Shown piece after piece: positions 46,892 through 55,062 of a stretch of DNA of 64,000 bases (its first letter is position 1; each line of letters begins with the position of its first letter). This DNA is from Pseudohongiella acticola. GTDB taxonomy: Bacteria > Pseudomonadota > Gammaproteobacteria > Pseudomonadales > Pseudohongiellaceae. The DNA is taken from positions 1,860,001 through 1,924,000 of the forward strand of contig NZ_MASR01000001.1 of NCBI RefSeq assembly GCF_001758195.1, written 5' to 3'. The position numbers and the translations under genes are program-made. The notes beneath the pieces were generated by a model. It searched no databases, was not told the origin of the DNA, and worked only from the letters and a program-made list of their open reading frames with translations.

Positions 46892-47453
46892 AACCATTTT
46901 CCTTCATCAATTGCCGAAATCGTTGCCGGGCTGCGTAGAGCCGCGACATCACGGTGCCGATCGGAATGCCAACAATGTCGGCCAACTCACGATAACTGTG
47001 GTCATGCATGTCCTTGAGACACAGTATTTCCCGGTCCTCAACACTCATCGCCTGCAGCACCCGATGCACCAGCACACTGTATTGCGCCGACTGACAATTT
47101 TGGCCGGGACCATCGGTCTCTGCAGGCTTGGCATCGATTTGCCCGACATCACCATCCTCGCGCCGACGTGAGTGGCTGCGCAGATGATTGAGAGCGATGC
47201 GTCGCAGAATTGTGTAATACCAGGGATAAAACGGCTGAGAAGGATCGAAACGGGAGATGTTCTGCCAGGCACGGGCAAATGCTTCCTGCGATACGTCGAG
47301 GGCATCATCGCTATGGCCGGTCAGTGACAGCGCATGGAAATACGCTGGCCGCTTAAGCAACTCAACCAGTTCCCTGAATGCCTTGCCGTTACCGTTCCGG
47401 CATTGCTGCAGTAAATCACTGTCTACGTGTATGTCGACTTTCATGGCTGGCAT
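46878..47453 (-). CDS. ECF-family RNA polymerase sigma factor (second)
   Basis: 191 residues. Region 2 includes DALDVSQEAFARAWQNI and the FYPWYYTILRRIALNHLR core; region 4 (about 130-180) includes MSVEDREILCLKDMHDHSYRE in landmark form MSVEDREILCLKDM, then IVGIPIGTVMSRLYAARQ. A charged linker (about 95-122) separates them. It heads an operon with a two-TM protein and a YbjQ protein. The start could be ATG 47453 or 47444. Not closely similar to the first ECF factor. Confidence 0.92.
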   Translation of the reverse strand: MPAMKVDIHVDSDLLQQCRNGNGKAFRELVELLKRPAYFHALSLTGHSDDALDVSQEAFARAWQNISRFDPSQPFYPWYYTILRRIALNHLRSHSRRREDGDVGQIDAKPAETDGPGQNCQSAQYSVLVHRVLQAMSVEDREILCLKDMHDHSYRELADIVGIPIGTVMSRLYAARQRFRQLMKENGYEHN

Positions 47454-47562
47454 TCGCTTCCGTCGTCACCGTGTATCCATGACGCCGCGTTTGTGCAGCG
47501 TCTGAATATCATACACCGCCGGTCCCGGGTTTATTCGCCAGCCAATTACAAAACCTCTGTCG

Positions 47563-47946
47563 TCAGACCACAGACAGGATCAGGCCATACAACGTGAACT
47601 GCAGCGTGTGATAGCCACCATCAATGAGGAACAGTTTCAGACTACGCTGGGCAAACAGATAATTGATGCCAAAGGATGTCGCGACCCAGCCCGCCCCTGC
47701 GGCCACGCCCGCACCCAAGGCAAGTTGCAGGCTCGGATCGGGCCCCAGAAACATGGCAAACACAAAGGCGGCTATCAGGGACAGCAGCAATGCGCCGCCG
47801 AACACTTTAACCGGATTGACGTTGTCCGGGTTAACGCCGGTTTCACGTTGCCAGACCTTGCCGAACCCTATTGGGGAATACCATACCCCGCCAAGCGCAA
47901 AGGCCGAGAAGCCGGCAAGAAAAATCGCAATATAATTGATTTCCAT
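47563..47946 (-). CDS. DUF1761 membrane protein
   Basis: 127 residues, four TM segments, with the family signature FALGGVWYSPIGFGKVW near residue 17 and GGYHTLQFTLYGLIL at the C-terminus. Function unknown. It lies 110 bases upstream of the second ECF gene on the same strand, and copy 2 of the palindrome is 42 bases upstream of its start, so the palindromes enclose it with the ECF operon. Confidence 0.85.
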   Translation of the reverse strand: MEINYIAIFLAGFSAFALGGVWYSPIGFGKVWQRETGVNPDNVNPVKVFGGALLLSLIAAFVFAMFLGPDPSLQLALGAGVAAGAGWVATSFGINYLFAQRSLKLFLIDGGYHTLQFTLYGLILSVV

Positions 47947-47987
47947 ACAGATTTCCTTTTTTTATTATTAAACCCGCATTTATGCCG

Positions 47988-48043
47988 TTATGGGGACGGA
48001 GGGAATACTTTTTGATCAAAAAGTATTCCCTCCGTCCCCATAA
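47988..48043. repeat. 56-bp perfect palindrome, copy 2
   Basis: A 28-bp-arm perfect palindrome centred on GATC, nearly identical to 46044-46105. The two copies differ in one symmetric pair: copy 1 has GGGGATAC with TATCCCC, copy 2 GGGAATAC with TATTCCC, so pairing is preserved. It ends 7 bases before the stop of the flavin-oxidase-like gene at 48051. Both copies are intergenic, about 1.9 kb apart. Confidence 0.95.
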
Positions 48044-48050
48044 GTGGCCG

Positions 48051-48596
48051 TCATTCCGGCAGGATGCCGGTCTGTCTACCGTCCAGGCTCAGCGTATTCT
48101 TCTGCGCCCAGTAGTCCTGCACGCCTTCCCTACCGCGTTTTTCAGCCCATTTTTCCAGCGTTACCCGTTCACTTTTGTAGTCACAATGTGGCACCGCATA
48201 ACCGCAGGAGGTCTGCACCATATCAATGGCCAGGCGGAAGATCTGACGCGCACCGTGATACTCAGGGAATTCACCGATGAGCTGATCCCAGTCAGCGTCA
48301 CGTGGATGAATCACCTCAGCCTGACCATATAGACGCAGAATCAATGGCTGTTTGCCGAAGGAGCAGAACATGATGGTCATGCGCTGGTTTTCCATCACAT
48401 GCGCCGCGGTTTCATTGCCACTGCCCGTCATGTTGAGCCAGATGGCTTCATTGGGTCCCAGAATACGCAGACTGTCCATGCCTTTGGGAGACACATTGAC
48501 GCGGCCTTCGGCGCCGGCTGTGCCAACAAAGTAAATATGCTGCTCGCCGATAAAGTCGGTAAGCGTCGGTGATAATTCGCTGAATTTTTCTGACAT
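48051..48596 (-). CDS. Pyridoxamine 5'-phosphate oxidase-related FMN-binding protein
   Basis: 181 residues with the split-barrel flavin fold: HIYFVGTAGAEGRVNVSPKG (strand pair and phosphate-binding loop) in its first 40 residues and RLYGQAEVIHP centrally. This resembles the general-stress/PNPOx-like group acting on small oxidised substrates; not PdxH. Separate from neighbours, with about 170 bases upstream that hold no gene. Confidence 0.85.
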   Translation of the reverse strand: MSEKFSELSPTLTDFIGEQHIYFVGTAGAEGRVNVSPKGMDSLRILGPNEAIWLNMTGSGNETAAHVMENQRMTIMFCSFGKQPLILRLYGQAEVIHPRDADWDQLIGEFPEYHGARQIFRLAIDMVQTSCGYAVPHCDYKSERVTLEKWAEKRGREGVQDYWAQKNTLSLDGRQTGILPE

Positions 48597-48829
48597 GGCT
48601 GCTTCCTGTTGTCTCGTTTTACTGTTTCACTGATTCGCTGTTTCCCTGAACACCCGTTTAATCCCGCAGGCCCCTGCGCCATATTAACACCGGAAATCTG
48701 ATTACAAAGCCTTCCTCAAATACTTGTCATTGTAATGTAGCGCACAGTTTTAAGGTCTGCTGTCGTGTTATGATATTTTTCAAATGTAAATCATCCAGCC
48801 GATCGACCCGGCTGCGTCAGGATCATTCG

Positions 48830-50905
48830 ATGTTGACTGTGCACAGTCCTCGCAAATTCATCCGCGTCTGTCTGCCACTGGTGCTGGCCTGGACCGGTAT
48901 GGTTGCAGGCGCAGTCAATGCAGCCGACGCCCCCACAGCCCCCGACCAACAGGCAACCGGCAGCGCGGGGAGAGCCTTCAGCGAAGAGAGAGCCTTCGGC
49001 GCGGAAAGAACCTTCAGCACAGAAAGAGCCCTTTTCCAGCGCGCCCGCGAAGCATTGGCACAGAATGACACCGCAACTTTTGCCGCGCTGCGCGAACAGC
49101 TCACGGGCTATCCGTTATTGCCCTATCTTGACTACGCCATGCTCAGCGAACGTCTGGCCTCACTGGCACAGGCAGACAGCGACGGCGAGCGTACCGACGG
49201 GCAATTCTTTGAGATAGACCAGTTCCTGCAACAGAACCAGAACTCCTACCTCGGTGACCGCCTCGAGCGCGAATGGGTCAGCGCGCTGGCGCGGGAAAAT
49301 CGTGGTGCAGACCTGGTGCGTTACCATAACCCTGCCAATACCACGACGCGTCTTACCTGCCGTGCCATGCACGCAAATCTGGAACTTGGCGACTACACCA
49401 CACTGGCCGACGCCGACCGTTTGTGGAACGTGTCTGTTTCCCAACCCAACGACTGCGACCCAGTGTTTGAAGCCTGGATGGAAGAAGGCTTTCTGACCCC
49501 GGATATCGCCTGGCAACGCTTCAGCAAAACGCTGCAGGCAGGACACCGCCGCCTGGCCAGCTACATCAGCACCCTGATGCCCGCGCGCGAGCGTGAACTG
49601 GCGGAGCTTTACCTGCGCATCGACCGGGAACCGGAGCGATTGCGCGACATGGACTCACTCAGCGCCCGCAACAGCGAAACCGAAGAAATCATCCTGCACG
49701 GCATCCGGCGCATGTTGACCATCGACGCGCCGCTGGCCATGTTGCTGCTGCAAAGTCATCACGACCGTCACGAATTCAATGCGGACATCTTTATCGAGCA
49801 CCAGCGCATGATTGCACTGCGCCTGTTACTGCAGGGTTTTGTCAGTGAAACCGAAACGCTGCTGCGCAACACGCCCGAGCTGGTGACAGAAACACTGGTC
49901 AGCTGGATTCTGCGTGATGCGTTGCGCGGTCAGGACTGGGCACGTGTCGAAACCTGGCTGGCAAGACTGCCGGAGGATGCACGCGACAGCGAACGCTGGC
50001 GCTACTGGCAGGCGCGCATGCTGGAACAGAAAGGCACGCCGGAGGCCGATGCGCAGGCACAATCTCTGTACCGCCTCGTGGCCGCAACACGCAGTTATTA
50101 TGGCTTCCTGGCAGCCGATTTACTGGGCCTGGATTATGAGCTGGCGGATACGCCTGTGGCCGTGGACGAGCCACAACTCAACGAGCTTTACGATATGCCC
50201 TCCATCGTGCGCGCCCACGAACTGTACTTACTCGGCGACGAGGTCAGTGCGCGCAATGAGTGGCAATATGCCGTGCAGCGCATGACACCACAGCAGGTTG
50301 CCGCCAGCGGCAAACTTGCAGACAACTGGGGCTGGCACCGTAACAGTATTCAGGCCATGATCCAGATCGGCTATTGGGATGATATGCAATTGCGTTTCCC
50401 GCTGGCCTATAGCGACCAGTTCGCCAGTGTCGCCTCTGAGCTCAATGTCCCCAAGCAACTTCTGTTTGCCATTGCGCGCCAGGAAAGCGCGTTCATGTAC
50501 GATGTCAGGTCTCCCGCCGGTGCCCGCGGTCTGATGCAACTGATGCCCGGCACCGCCCGGGAAACTGCGCTTAGCGCGGGCATGCCGGTGAATACGGCGG
50601 ACCTTTATCAGCCTGGCGTCAACATACGCCTGGGCAGCCGTTATCTGGCCGGCTTACTGGAAGAATTTGATGGCAACCGGGCGCTGGCTGCCGCCGCCTA
50701 TAACGCTGGCCCCAACCGGGTAAAACAGTGGCTGCGTCGCAGCGCCGACAATCCGGTGCCGATGGATATCTGGATTGAAACCATTCCCTTCCTGGAAACC
50801 CGTGGCTATGTTCAGAACGTGCTGGCCTACTCGGTTATTTACGGTTACCGCATGGGAGAGCCGGCGCCGTTTCTGACAGAGGCGGAAGCCGGCGCTATTT
50901 TGTAG
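48830..50905 (+). CDS. slt: Soluble lytic murein transglycosylase (Slt70-like)
   Basis: 691 residues from ATG 48830 (AGGA seven bases upstream; an in-frame ATG at 48770 lacks one). Signal peptide about 1-32. A superhelical alpha-rich U-domain occupies about 60-510, and the C-terminal lysozyme-like SLT domain carries IARQESAFMYDVRSPAGARGL in landmark form ARQESAF (catalytic Glu) and GARGLMQLMPGTA, then AAAYNAGPNRV. Cleaves peptidoglycan glycan strands in the periplasm. N-terminal linker holds a short tandem repeat. Confidence 0.93.
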   Translation: MLTVHSPRKFIRVCLPLVLAWTGMVAGAVNAADAPTAPDQQATGSAGRAFSEERAFGAERTFSTERALFQRAREALAQNDTATFAALREQLTGYPLLPYLDYAMLSERLASLAQADSDGERTDGQFFEIDQFLQQNQNSYLGDRLEREWVSALARENRGADLVRYHNPANTTTRLTCRAMHANLELGDYTTLADADRLWNVSVSQPNDCDPVFEAWMEEGFLTPDIAWQRFSKTLQAGHRRLASYISTLMPARERELAELYLRIDREPERLRDMDSLSARNSETEEIILHGIRRMLTIDAPLAMLLLQSHHDRHEFNADIFIEHQRMIALRLLLQGFVSETETLLRNTPELVTETLVSWILRDALRGQDWARVETWLARLPEDARDSERWRYWQARMLEQKGTPEADAQAQSLYRLVAATRSYYGFLAADLLGLDYELADTPVAVDEPQLNELYDMPSIVRAHELYLLGDEVSARNEWQYAVQRMTPQQVAASGKLADNWGWHRNSIQAMIQIGYWDDMQLRFPLAYSDQFASVASELNVPKQLLFAIARQESAFMYDVRSPAGARGLMQLMPGTARETALSAGMPVNTADLYQPGVNIRLGSRYLAGLLEEFDGNRALAAAAYNAGPNRVKQWLRRSADNPVPMDIWIETIPFLETRGYVQNVLAYSVIYGYRMGEPAPFLTEAEAGAIL
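48971..49024. repeat. 18-bp in-frame tandem repeat in slt linker
   Basis: Three 18-bp units (48971-48988, 48989-49006, 49007-49024), plus a partial fourth, encode RAFSEE, RAFGAE and RTFSTE then RAL, just after the signal peptide. The units have diverged but keep the frame, consistent with past expansion of a linker. Confidence 0.85.
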
Positions 50906-51391
50906 CCAGAATATCGTAGTGCGCGCCTGCGCCGATCTGCTGAAAATGCGAGAACCCGCAAGACGTCAGCAATTTCTGAATGTGCTGCGCAAAGACGCGG
51001 CACCACTGTGCCCAGGCTTTATCGCAATCTCTGCCATTCCGGCCGTGTCAGAAACGGCTGCGTTGATTGCCTGGACTTTTGCATGCGCCTGATTGATGCG
51101 CAGATTGTCCAGCAGATACTCAAAACTGCTGGCGACAGGCTCGAACGCGATAACGCCGGTGCAATGCGGGTTCCGCGCCGCAATGAGCGAGTACAAACCC
51201 TGATTGGCGCCGATATCTATAAAGCTGAATTCGGCGTCTAGACCGTCAAGATAATCTGAGAAAGCATTGCCATATCGCCCAAGACAGCAGAAATGAAACG
51301 TGGCGTCAGTCCATTTGGTTCGCAGATAAACGCCATAATGTGACTTGACGCAGGACACATTGTCGATCGTTATGGTTTGCAAAGAGTTCAT
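50895..51391 (-). pseudogene. FkbM-family methyltransferase, internally deleted and frameshifted
   Basis: From ATG 51391 the frame gives the family N-terminal half: FIDIGANQGLYSLIAARNP (SAM-binding loop), IAFEPVASSFEYLL and AAVSDTAGMAEIAIKPG, then stops at 50966. In the shifted frame downstream of about 51010 the sequence reads VFAQHIQKLLTSCGF and ends GAHYDILATK with a stop at 50895-50897, which looks like a normal FkbM C-terminus. The missing middle would hold the conserved D-E-G segment. So an estimated 70-90 codons were lost with a frameshift at the junction. Overlaps slt by 11 bases. Confidence 0.7.
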
Positions 51392-51578
51392 CCGTAACAC
51401 CCCGAACAGTACAACAGACGACTATGCTGCAAACGTTGTGACAAATTCTTAACACAGCACTGAACAGCACGCAGCGATTGAAGTTTTGCCCATTGCGCGT
51501 CACCATTACGCAGACCTGCAAGGACGCACACGCCTGCGCTTGCCCGCATTGGCCAAAAACGCTGCAAGGACCTCACTC

Positions 51579-52562
51579 ATGACGCCACCCTCCTCGACCA
51601 TTGAATCAACCCAACAGTCGCCCAGCACGCCAATAGAACGGACTCAGAAAACGCGAGCGCTGCTTATCGTCAATCCTAAAAGCAGGCAAGGTGCAGAAGC
51701 CGAGCTCGACCTGGGCCTGGAACGGCTGAAGCAGGTCGGCATGGAGGTCGAGTACCTGATTTCGCACAGCCCCGACGAAAGCTGCACGGCAGTGAAAGAA
51801 CGTAAAGCGGACCTTAACCTGGTCATTGTTGGCGGCGGCGACGGCACCCTCAGCTCCATGATCAAGACCCTGTTGGAGTGCAAACTGCCGCTGGCCATTT
51901 TGCCACTGGGCACTGCCAATGACCTGGCCCGCTCGCTGTGTATTCCGGAAGAGCTTGAACTGGCGTTTGAGATCATCGCAGCCAACCATCGGCAAGCTGT
52001 CGATGTTGGCGAAGTTAATGGTCACTACTTCTTTAATGTTGCCAATATGGGTCTTGGCGTGCATGTAACTGAAGAGCTCAGCAGTGAAGACAAGAAACGC
52101 TGGGGGGTGTTCAGCTACGCTCATGCATTGATCGCCGCCATCATGCGCCACGACCAGTTCCATGCGCGTTTGACCCTGAATGACAAACACTATCGCGTGC
52201 GTTCGATGCATCTGGCAGTGGGCAATGGACGCTACTACGGCGGCGGTAATGTCATCAATGAGAACACCCATATCGACGACGGTAAACTCTCGCTATACAG
52301 CCTGCGGCCTTTGTCGACCTGGGAGTTCATCACACTGGCACCACTGCTGCGTAATGGCCAGCAGAGCCGTGACCGCCGTGTCTTCTGTGCGCAGGCTGAG
52401 GCAATAGATATTGATACTGGCAAACGGCGACTCGCCATCCATGCCGACGGCGAGCCGGTCTGCCACACTCCCGCCCGCTTTCGCGTGCTGCCAAAAGCAC
52501 TGGAGGTTGTCGCGCCTGCAATTGACGAGCACAATCACATCAAAGATCATGCAACTGAATAA
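51579..52562 (+). CDS. Diacylglycerol-kinase-family lipid kinase (YegS/BmrU-like)
   Basis: 327 residues from ATG 51579 (AAGGA eight bases upstream; an in-frame ATG at 51486 adds 31 residues without support). N-terminal nucleotide-binding domain with IVNPKSRQG, GGGDGTLSSM (ATP phosphate loop) and LPLGTANDLARSL; C-terminal beta-sandwich with MGLGVHVTEEL and DDGKLSLY. It phosphorylates a lipid such as diacylglycerol or phosphatidylglycerol; substrate not readable. Followed after 17 bases by the DUF2383 gene. Confidence 0.9.
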   Translation: MTPPSSTIESTQQSPSTPIERTQKTRALLIVNPKSRQGAEAELDLGLERLKQVGMEVEYLISHSPDESCTAVKERKADLNLVIVGGGDGTLSSMIKTLLECKLPLAILPLGTANDLARSLCIPEELELAFEIIAANHRQAVDVGEVNGHYFFNVANMGLGVHVTEELSSEDKKRWGVFSYAHALIAAIMRHDQFHARLTLNDKHYRVRSMHLAVGNGRYYGGGNVINENTHIDDGKLSLYSLRPLSTWEFITLAPLLRNGQQSRDRRVFCAQAEAIDIDTGKRRLAIHADGEPVCHTPARFRVLPKALEVVAPAIDEHNHIKDHATE

Positions 52563-52579
52563 CAGGGAGTTATAATCAG

Positions 52580-53017
52580 GTGAGTATATTACGCTCGGAA
52601 CGGCAAGTGGCCTTGCAGGAACTGAACCGGATGCTGCTGGAGTCTATCGATCACTACCGGGACTCAGCCGAATTTGTTGATGATCAGCACGCGGCACAAT
52701 TGTTTACGCGCATCGCCGACCAGCGTGAACCGTTGGCCGAGCAACTGGCACGTGCGATACGTGAAACCGGTGACCTTCCTTCGGCGCCGGACGCTGACGT
52801 AGAAACCGGCGAGCAGTTGCTTCACCGGCTGCATGCCTGGTTCACTGCTGATCAGGCGAGGGATGTCCTTGAGCAACGCCTGCAGGCGGAGTCAACGCTG
52901 GCTGAGACACTGGCGGAGAATCGGCATGAGACTCCCGATTCAACTTATCAGGCACTGCATCAGCGCTTTGTATCACTGGTGGAAAACGCCACTCAGGCCC
53001 TCAAAGAAGGCCTTTAG
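52580..53017 (+). CDS. DUF2383 ferritin-like four-helix protein
   Basis: 145 residues, entirely helical: ESIDHYRDSAEFVDD, LFTRIADQREPLAEQLARAI and later ARDVLEQRLQAESTLAETL place it in the PA2169/DUF2383 ferritin-like group. Glu/His residues at the helix centres suggest possible metal binding, unproven. GTG start at 52580 with GGGAG about 12 bases upstream. Probably co-transcribed with the lipid kinase. Confidence 0.75.
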   Translation: MSILRSERQVALQELNRMLLESIDHYRDSAEFVDDQHAAQLFTRIADQREPLAEQLARAIRETGDLPSAPDADVETGEQLLHRLHAWFTADQARDVLEQRLQAESTLAETLAENRHETPDSTYQALHQRFVSLVENATQALKEGL

Positions 53018-53044
53018 GGCAAAGCATTGCCGTCAAGGCCCTCC

Positions 53045-53893
53045 TCACGGCGTGGTGTGGGTCCCCAGCGGCAGGCCTTCTTCCATCACCGGCTCATCCA
53101 GCTCGTCCAGTTCATTAAAGCGGATCATGCTCTGCAATTCACGGATATAGGCCTGCCCGCGTTGCGAGTATCGCAGCAGACCTTCTGACAGCTCCAGCCC
53201 GGTGATCAACTCTTCATTCGCGCGTAGCCGCGAGCGCATCGCCCGCAAATCCCGATATGCATCATGACTGTTCAGATTGCGAATATAGCGCTCCACCGAC
53301 TGTTCCGGTGAATCGAAAGCAGCCACTTCGTGGCGGGCACCGGCCGGACGTGATTCCGGGACCAGGCCACAACCCTCGACATAACACCAGTGGCCAAAGA
53401 AGTTGTTGCCTTCCTGGGCGAAACGCGACAGCCCCCAGCCGCTTTCTTTGGCCGCCTGTGCCAATGCCAGCGATGGCGGCACCACATCGACCCGGCGCAA
53501 CAATGTGTCCCAATCACCCGGCTCATTGATATCAAACCCGGCTATCTCGTAGTCTTCTGCGAGCCGGTTGATCTGGCGTTGCTGCCGACCTGACAGCTCA
53601 CTTATGTTGTCGCGCAAGCGCAGCAAGTCTGCGCGTAACTCCAGAATCTCTTCGTTGCGCATTTCCACCAGGGGCAGGAAATAACCAAAGAACGCGTCCT
53701 TGCGCGCATCGGTGTCTTCGAACAGCGCGAAGTCCGGCAATGGCTCTGGTTGCAGCGTCGGCCAGGCGCGCCAGCCGATCAAGAACAGACTCAGTGCGCC
53801 GATAGCCAGCATCACGTGTGCCGCCACTATCTGCGTGGAATTCCCCGCTGCGGCCGGCTGTTTCTGCTTTTCCGACAGTGTTTTATCAGACAT
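53045..53893 (-). CDS. Bax-like glucosaminidase-family protein, membrane anchored
   Basis: 282 residues from ATG 53893 (an ATG at 53926 is also in frame). One TM helix at about 22-44, a periplasmic coiled region (about 70-115) and then the Bax/FlgJ-type glucosaminidase domain: SLALAQAAKESGWGLSRFAQEGNN in landmark form LAQAAKESGWG (catalytic Glu), NNFFGHWCYVEGCGLVP and RYIRNLNSHDAYRDLR. Likely cleaves the murein glycan at GlcNAc. Convergent with the DUF2383 gene. Confidence 0.85.
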   Translation of the reverse strand: MSDKTLSEKQKQPAAAGNSTQIVAAHVMLAIGALSLFLIGWRAWPTLQPEPLPDFALFEDTDARKDAFFGYFLPLVEMRNEEILELRADLLRLRDNISELSGRQQRQINRLAEDYEIAGFDINEPGDWDTLLRRVDVVPPSLALAQAAKESGWGLSRFAQEGNNFFGHWCYVEGCGLVPESRPAGARHEVAAFDSPEQSVERYIRNLNSHDAYRDLRAMRSRLRANEELITGLELSEGLLRYSQRGQAYIRELQSMIRFNELDELDEPVMEEGLPLGTHTTP

Positions 53894-54237
53894 GATTGAG
53901 TGCTTGTCCTCTCTGTACGTAGCCATGTTACTTTAACATGGGAGTCAACGTTGGCGATGCCATCTTGCTCATTTCGTTTGCTGATTCTGCGTCATACTCT
54001 GTTGTACCGGCATTGGCGAAAAACACCAGAGTCTTGTCAAATTCACCGATGCTTACGTAGCAGACCGATCAATGGTTCTGTGGCGAAATTCTTAATTGAT
54101 ATTTTTCAAACACTTAACTTTAGTATGTAAAATTGGCCCCGCTTTTGCAGAACTAACGATCAGGGCCGTGTTCTTTAGAAGCACGGTCACCACCATAGAG
54201 AGACTGACAGCAACATCAACCCAAAAGGACAATAATT
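53894..54237. other. Gene-free divergent intergenic region
   Basis: 344 bases between the divergent Bax-like and DGSG-repeat genes. AT-rich near 54085-54140. An imperfect hairpin, CCGTG-TTCT against AGAA-G-CACGG (about 54164-54185), lies about 50 bases before the DGSG gene. I see no convincing gene or unambiguous promoter here. Confidence 0.6.
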
Positions 54238-55062
54238 GTGCGCATATTGCTAACTGGCATACTCCCCCTGGCGTTACTCTCCGGTACGGCACTTGCCGAG
54301 GAATGCAAAGACATCAATTTCACCCTGGACAGCGATGATATTCGCAGCCTGACGCTTGATGTCGGCGCCGGCTATCTGGGCATCATCGGATCTGCAGATG
54401 ACAATGCCCCCATCGAGGTGCAGGCTCGGGCCTGTGCTGACTCTCGTCGCCGTCTCGACGACATGGAAATTCTGACTGAGCGACGCGGTGACACCTGGGA
54501 GCTGGAGACGGTGACACCAGACCAGAATTTTAATGTCTTCTCATTATTCTCCGGGTCCTTCAATGCCCACATCGACATCGACCTGACGGTGCCCGCGGGT
54601 CTGCTGCTTGATATCGATGACGGCAGCGGCAACATTGATGTCCGGAATTTTCACGGTGAACTGTTGATCGACGATGGCTCCGGTGATCTGCGTATTGTCG
54701 ACTCCAGCGGCCCGGTCCGAATCGATGACGGCTCAGGCGATATCGACATCAGCGATGTTGAAGGCAGAATCGACGTTGACGACGGTTCAGGCTCCATGAC
54801 AATCACAGGCACCCGGGATGTGCGCGTGCGCGATGGCTCCGGTGACATCCGGGTACGTGATACCGAAGGTGATGTTGTCATCGCGGATGATGGTTCAGGC
54901 GATATCCGCATCGAACGCGTCAGTGGCAACGTGCGTATTGACGATGATGGTTCGGGTGATATCACCGTGCGCGATGTACAGGGCGACTTTGGCGCCCGTG
55001 ACACCGGGTCCGGTGGCATAGATTACCGCGACATTGGCGGACGCATCGACGTTCAGGATTAA
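54238..55062 (+). CDS. Secreted DGSG-repeat protein (DUF4097-like beta-helix)
   Basis: 274 residues, signal peptide 1-20 (ends TALA), a non-repeat N-terminal domain with a Cys pair (23, 66), then eight units of 17-19 residues from about 125 to 274. Seven carry (D/R)DGSG(D/N/S) at residues 128, 146, 164, 182, 199, 218 and 237; the eighth is TGSG at 256. The regular spacing predicts a beta-helix with one acidic turn per coil, which could bind Ca2+ (inference). Start is GTG with AGGA ten bases upstream. Ends in a 4-base overlap with the convergent ycaQ. Confidence 0.8.
   Translation: MRILLTGILPLALLSGTALAEECKDINFTLDSDDIRSLTLDVGAGYLGIIGSADDNAPIEVQARACADSRRRLDDMEILTERRGDTWELETVTPDQNFNVFSLFSGSFNAHIDIDLTVPAGLLLDIDDGSGNIDVRNFHGELLIDDGSGDLRIVDSSGPVRIDDGSGDIDISDVEGRIDVDDGSGSMTITGTRDVRVRDGSGDIRVRDTEGDVVIADDGSGDIRIERVSGNVRIDDDGSGDITVRDVQGDFGARDTGSGGIDYRDIGGRIDVQD

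Noticed and set aside
46044-48043. The palindromes as ordinary rho-independent terminators
   Set aside because: They have no loop or trailing T-run beyond the palindrome and are far longer than needed; kept as repeats of unknown role, although transcript-end activity is possible.
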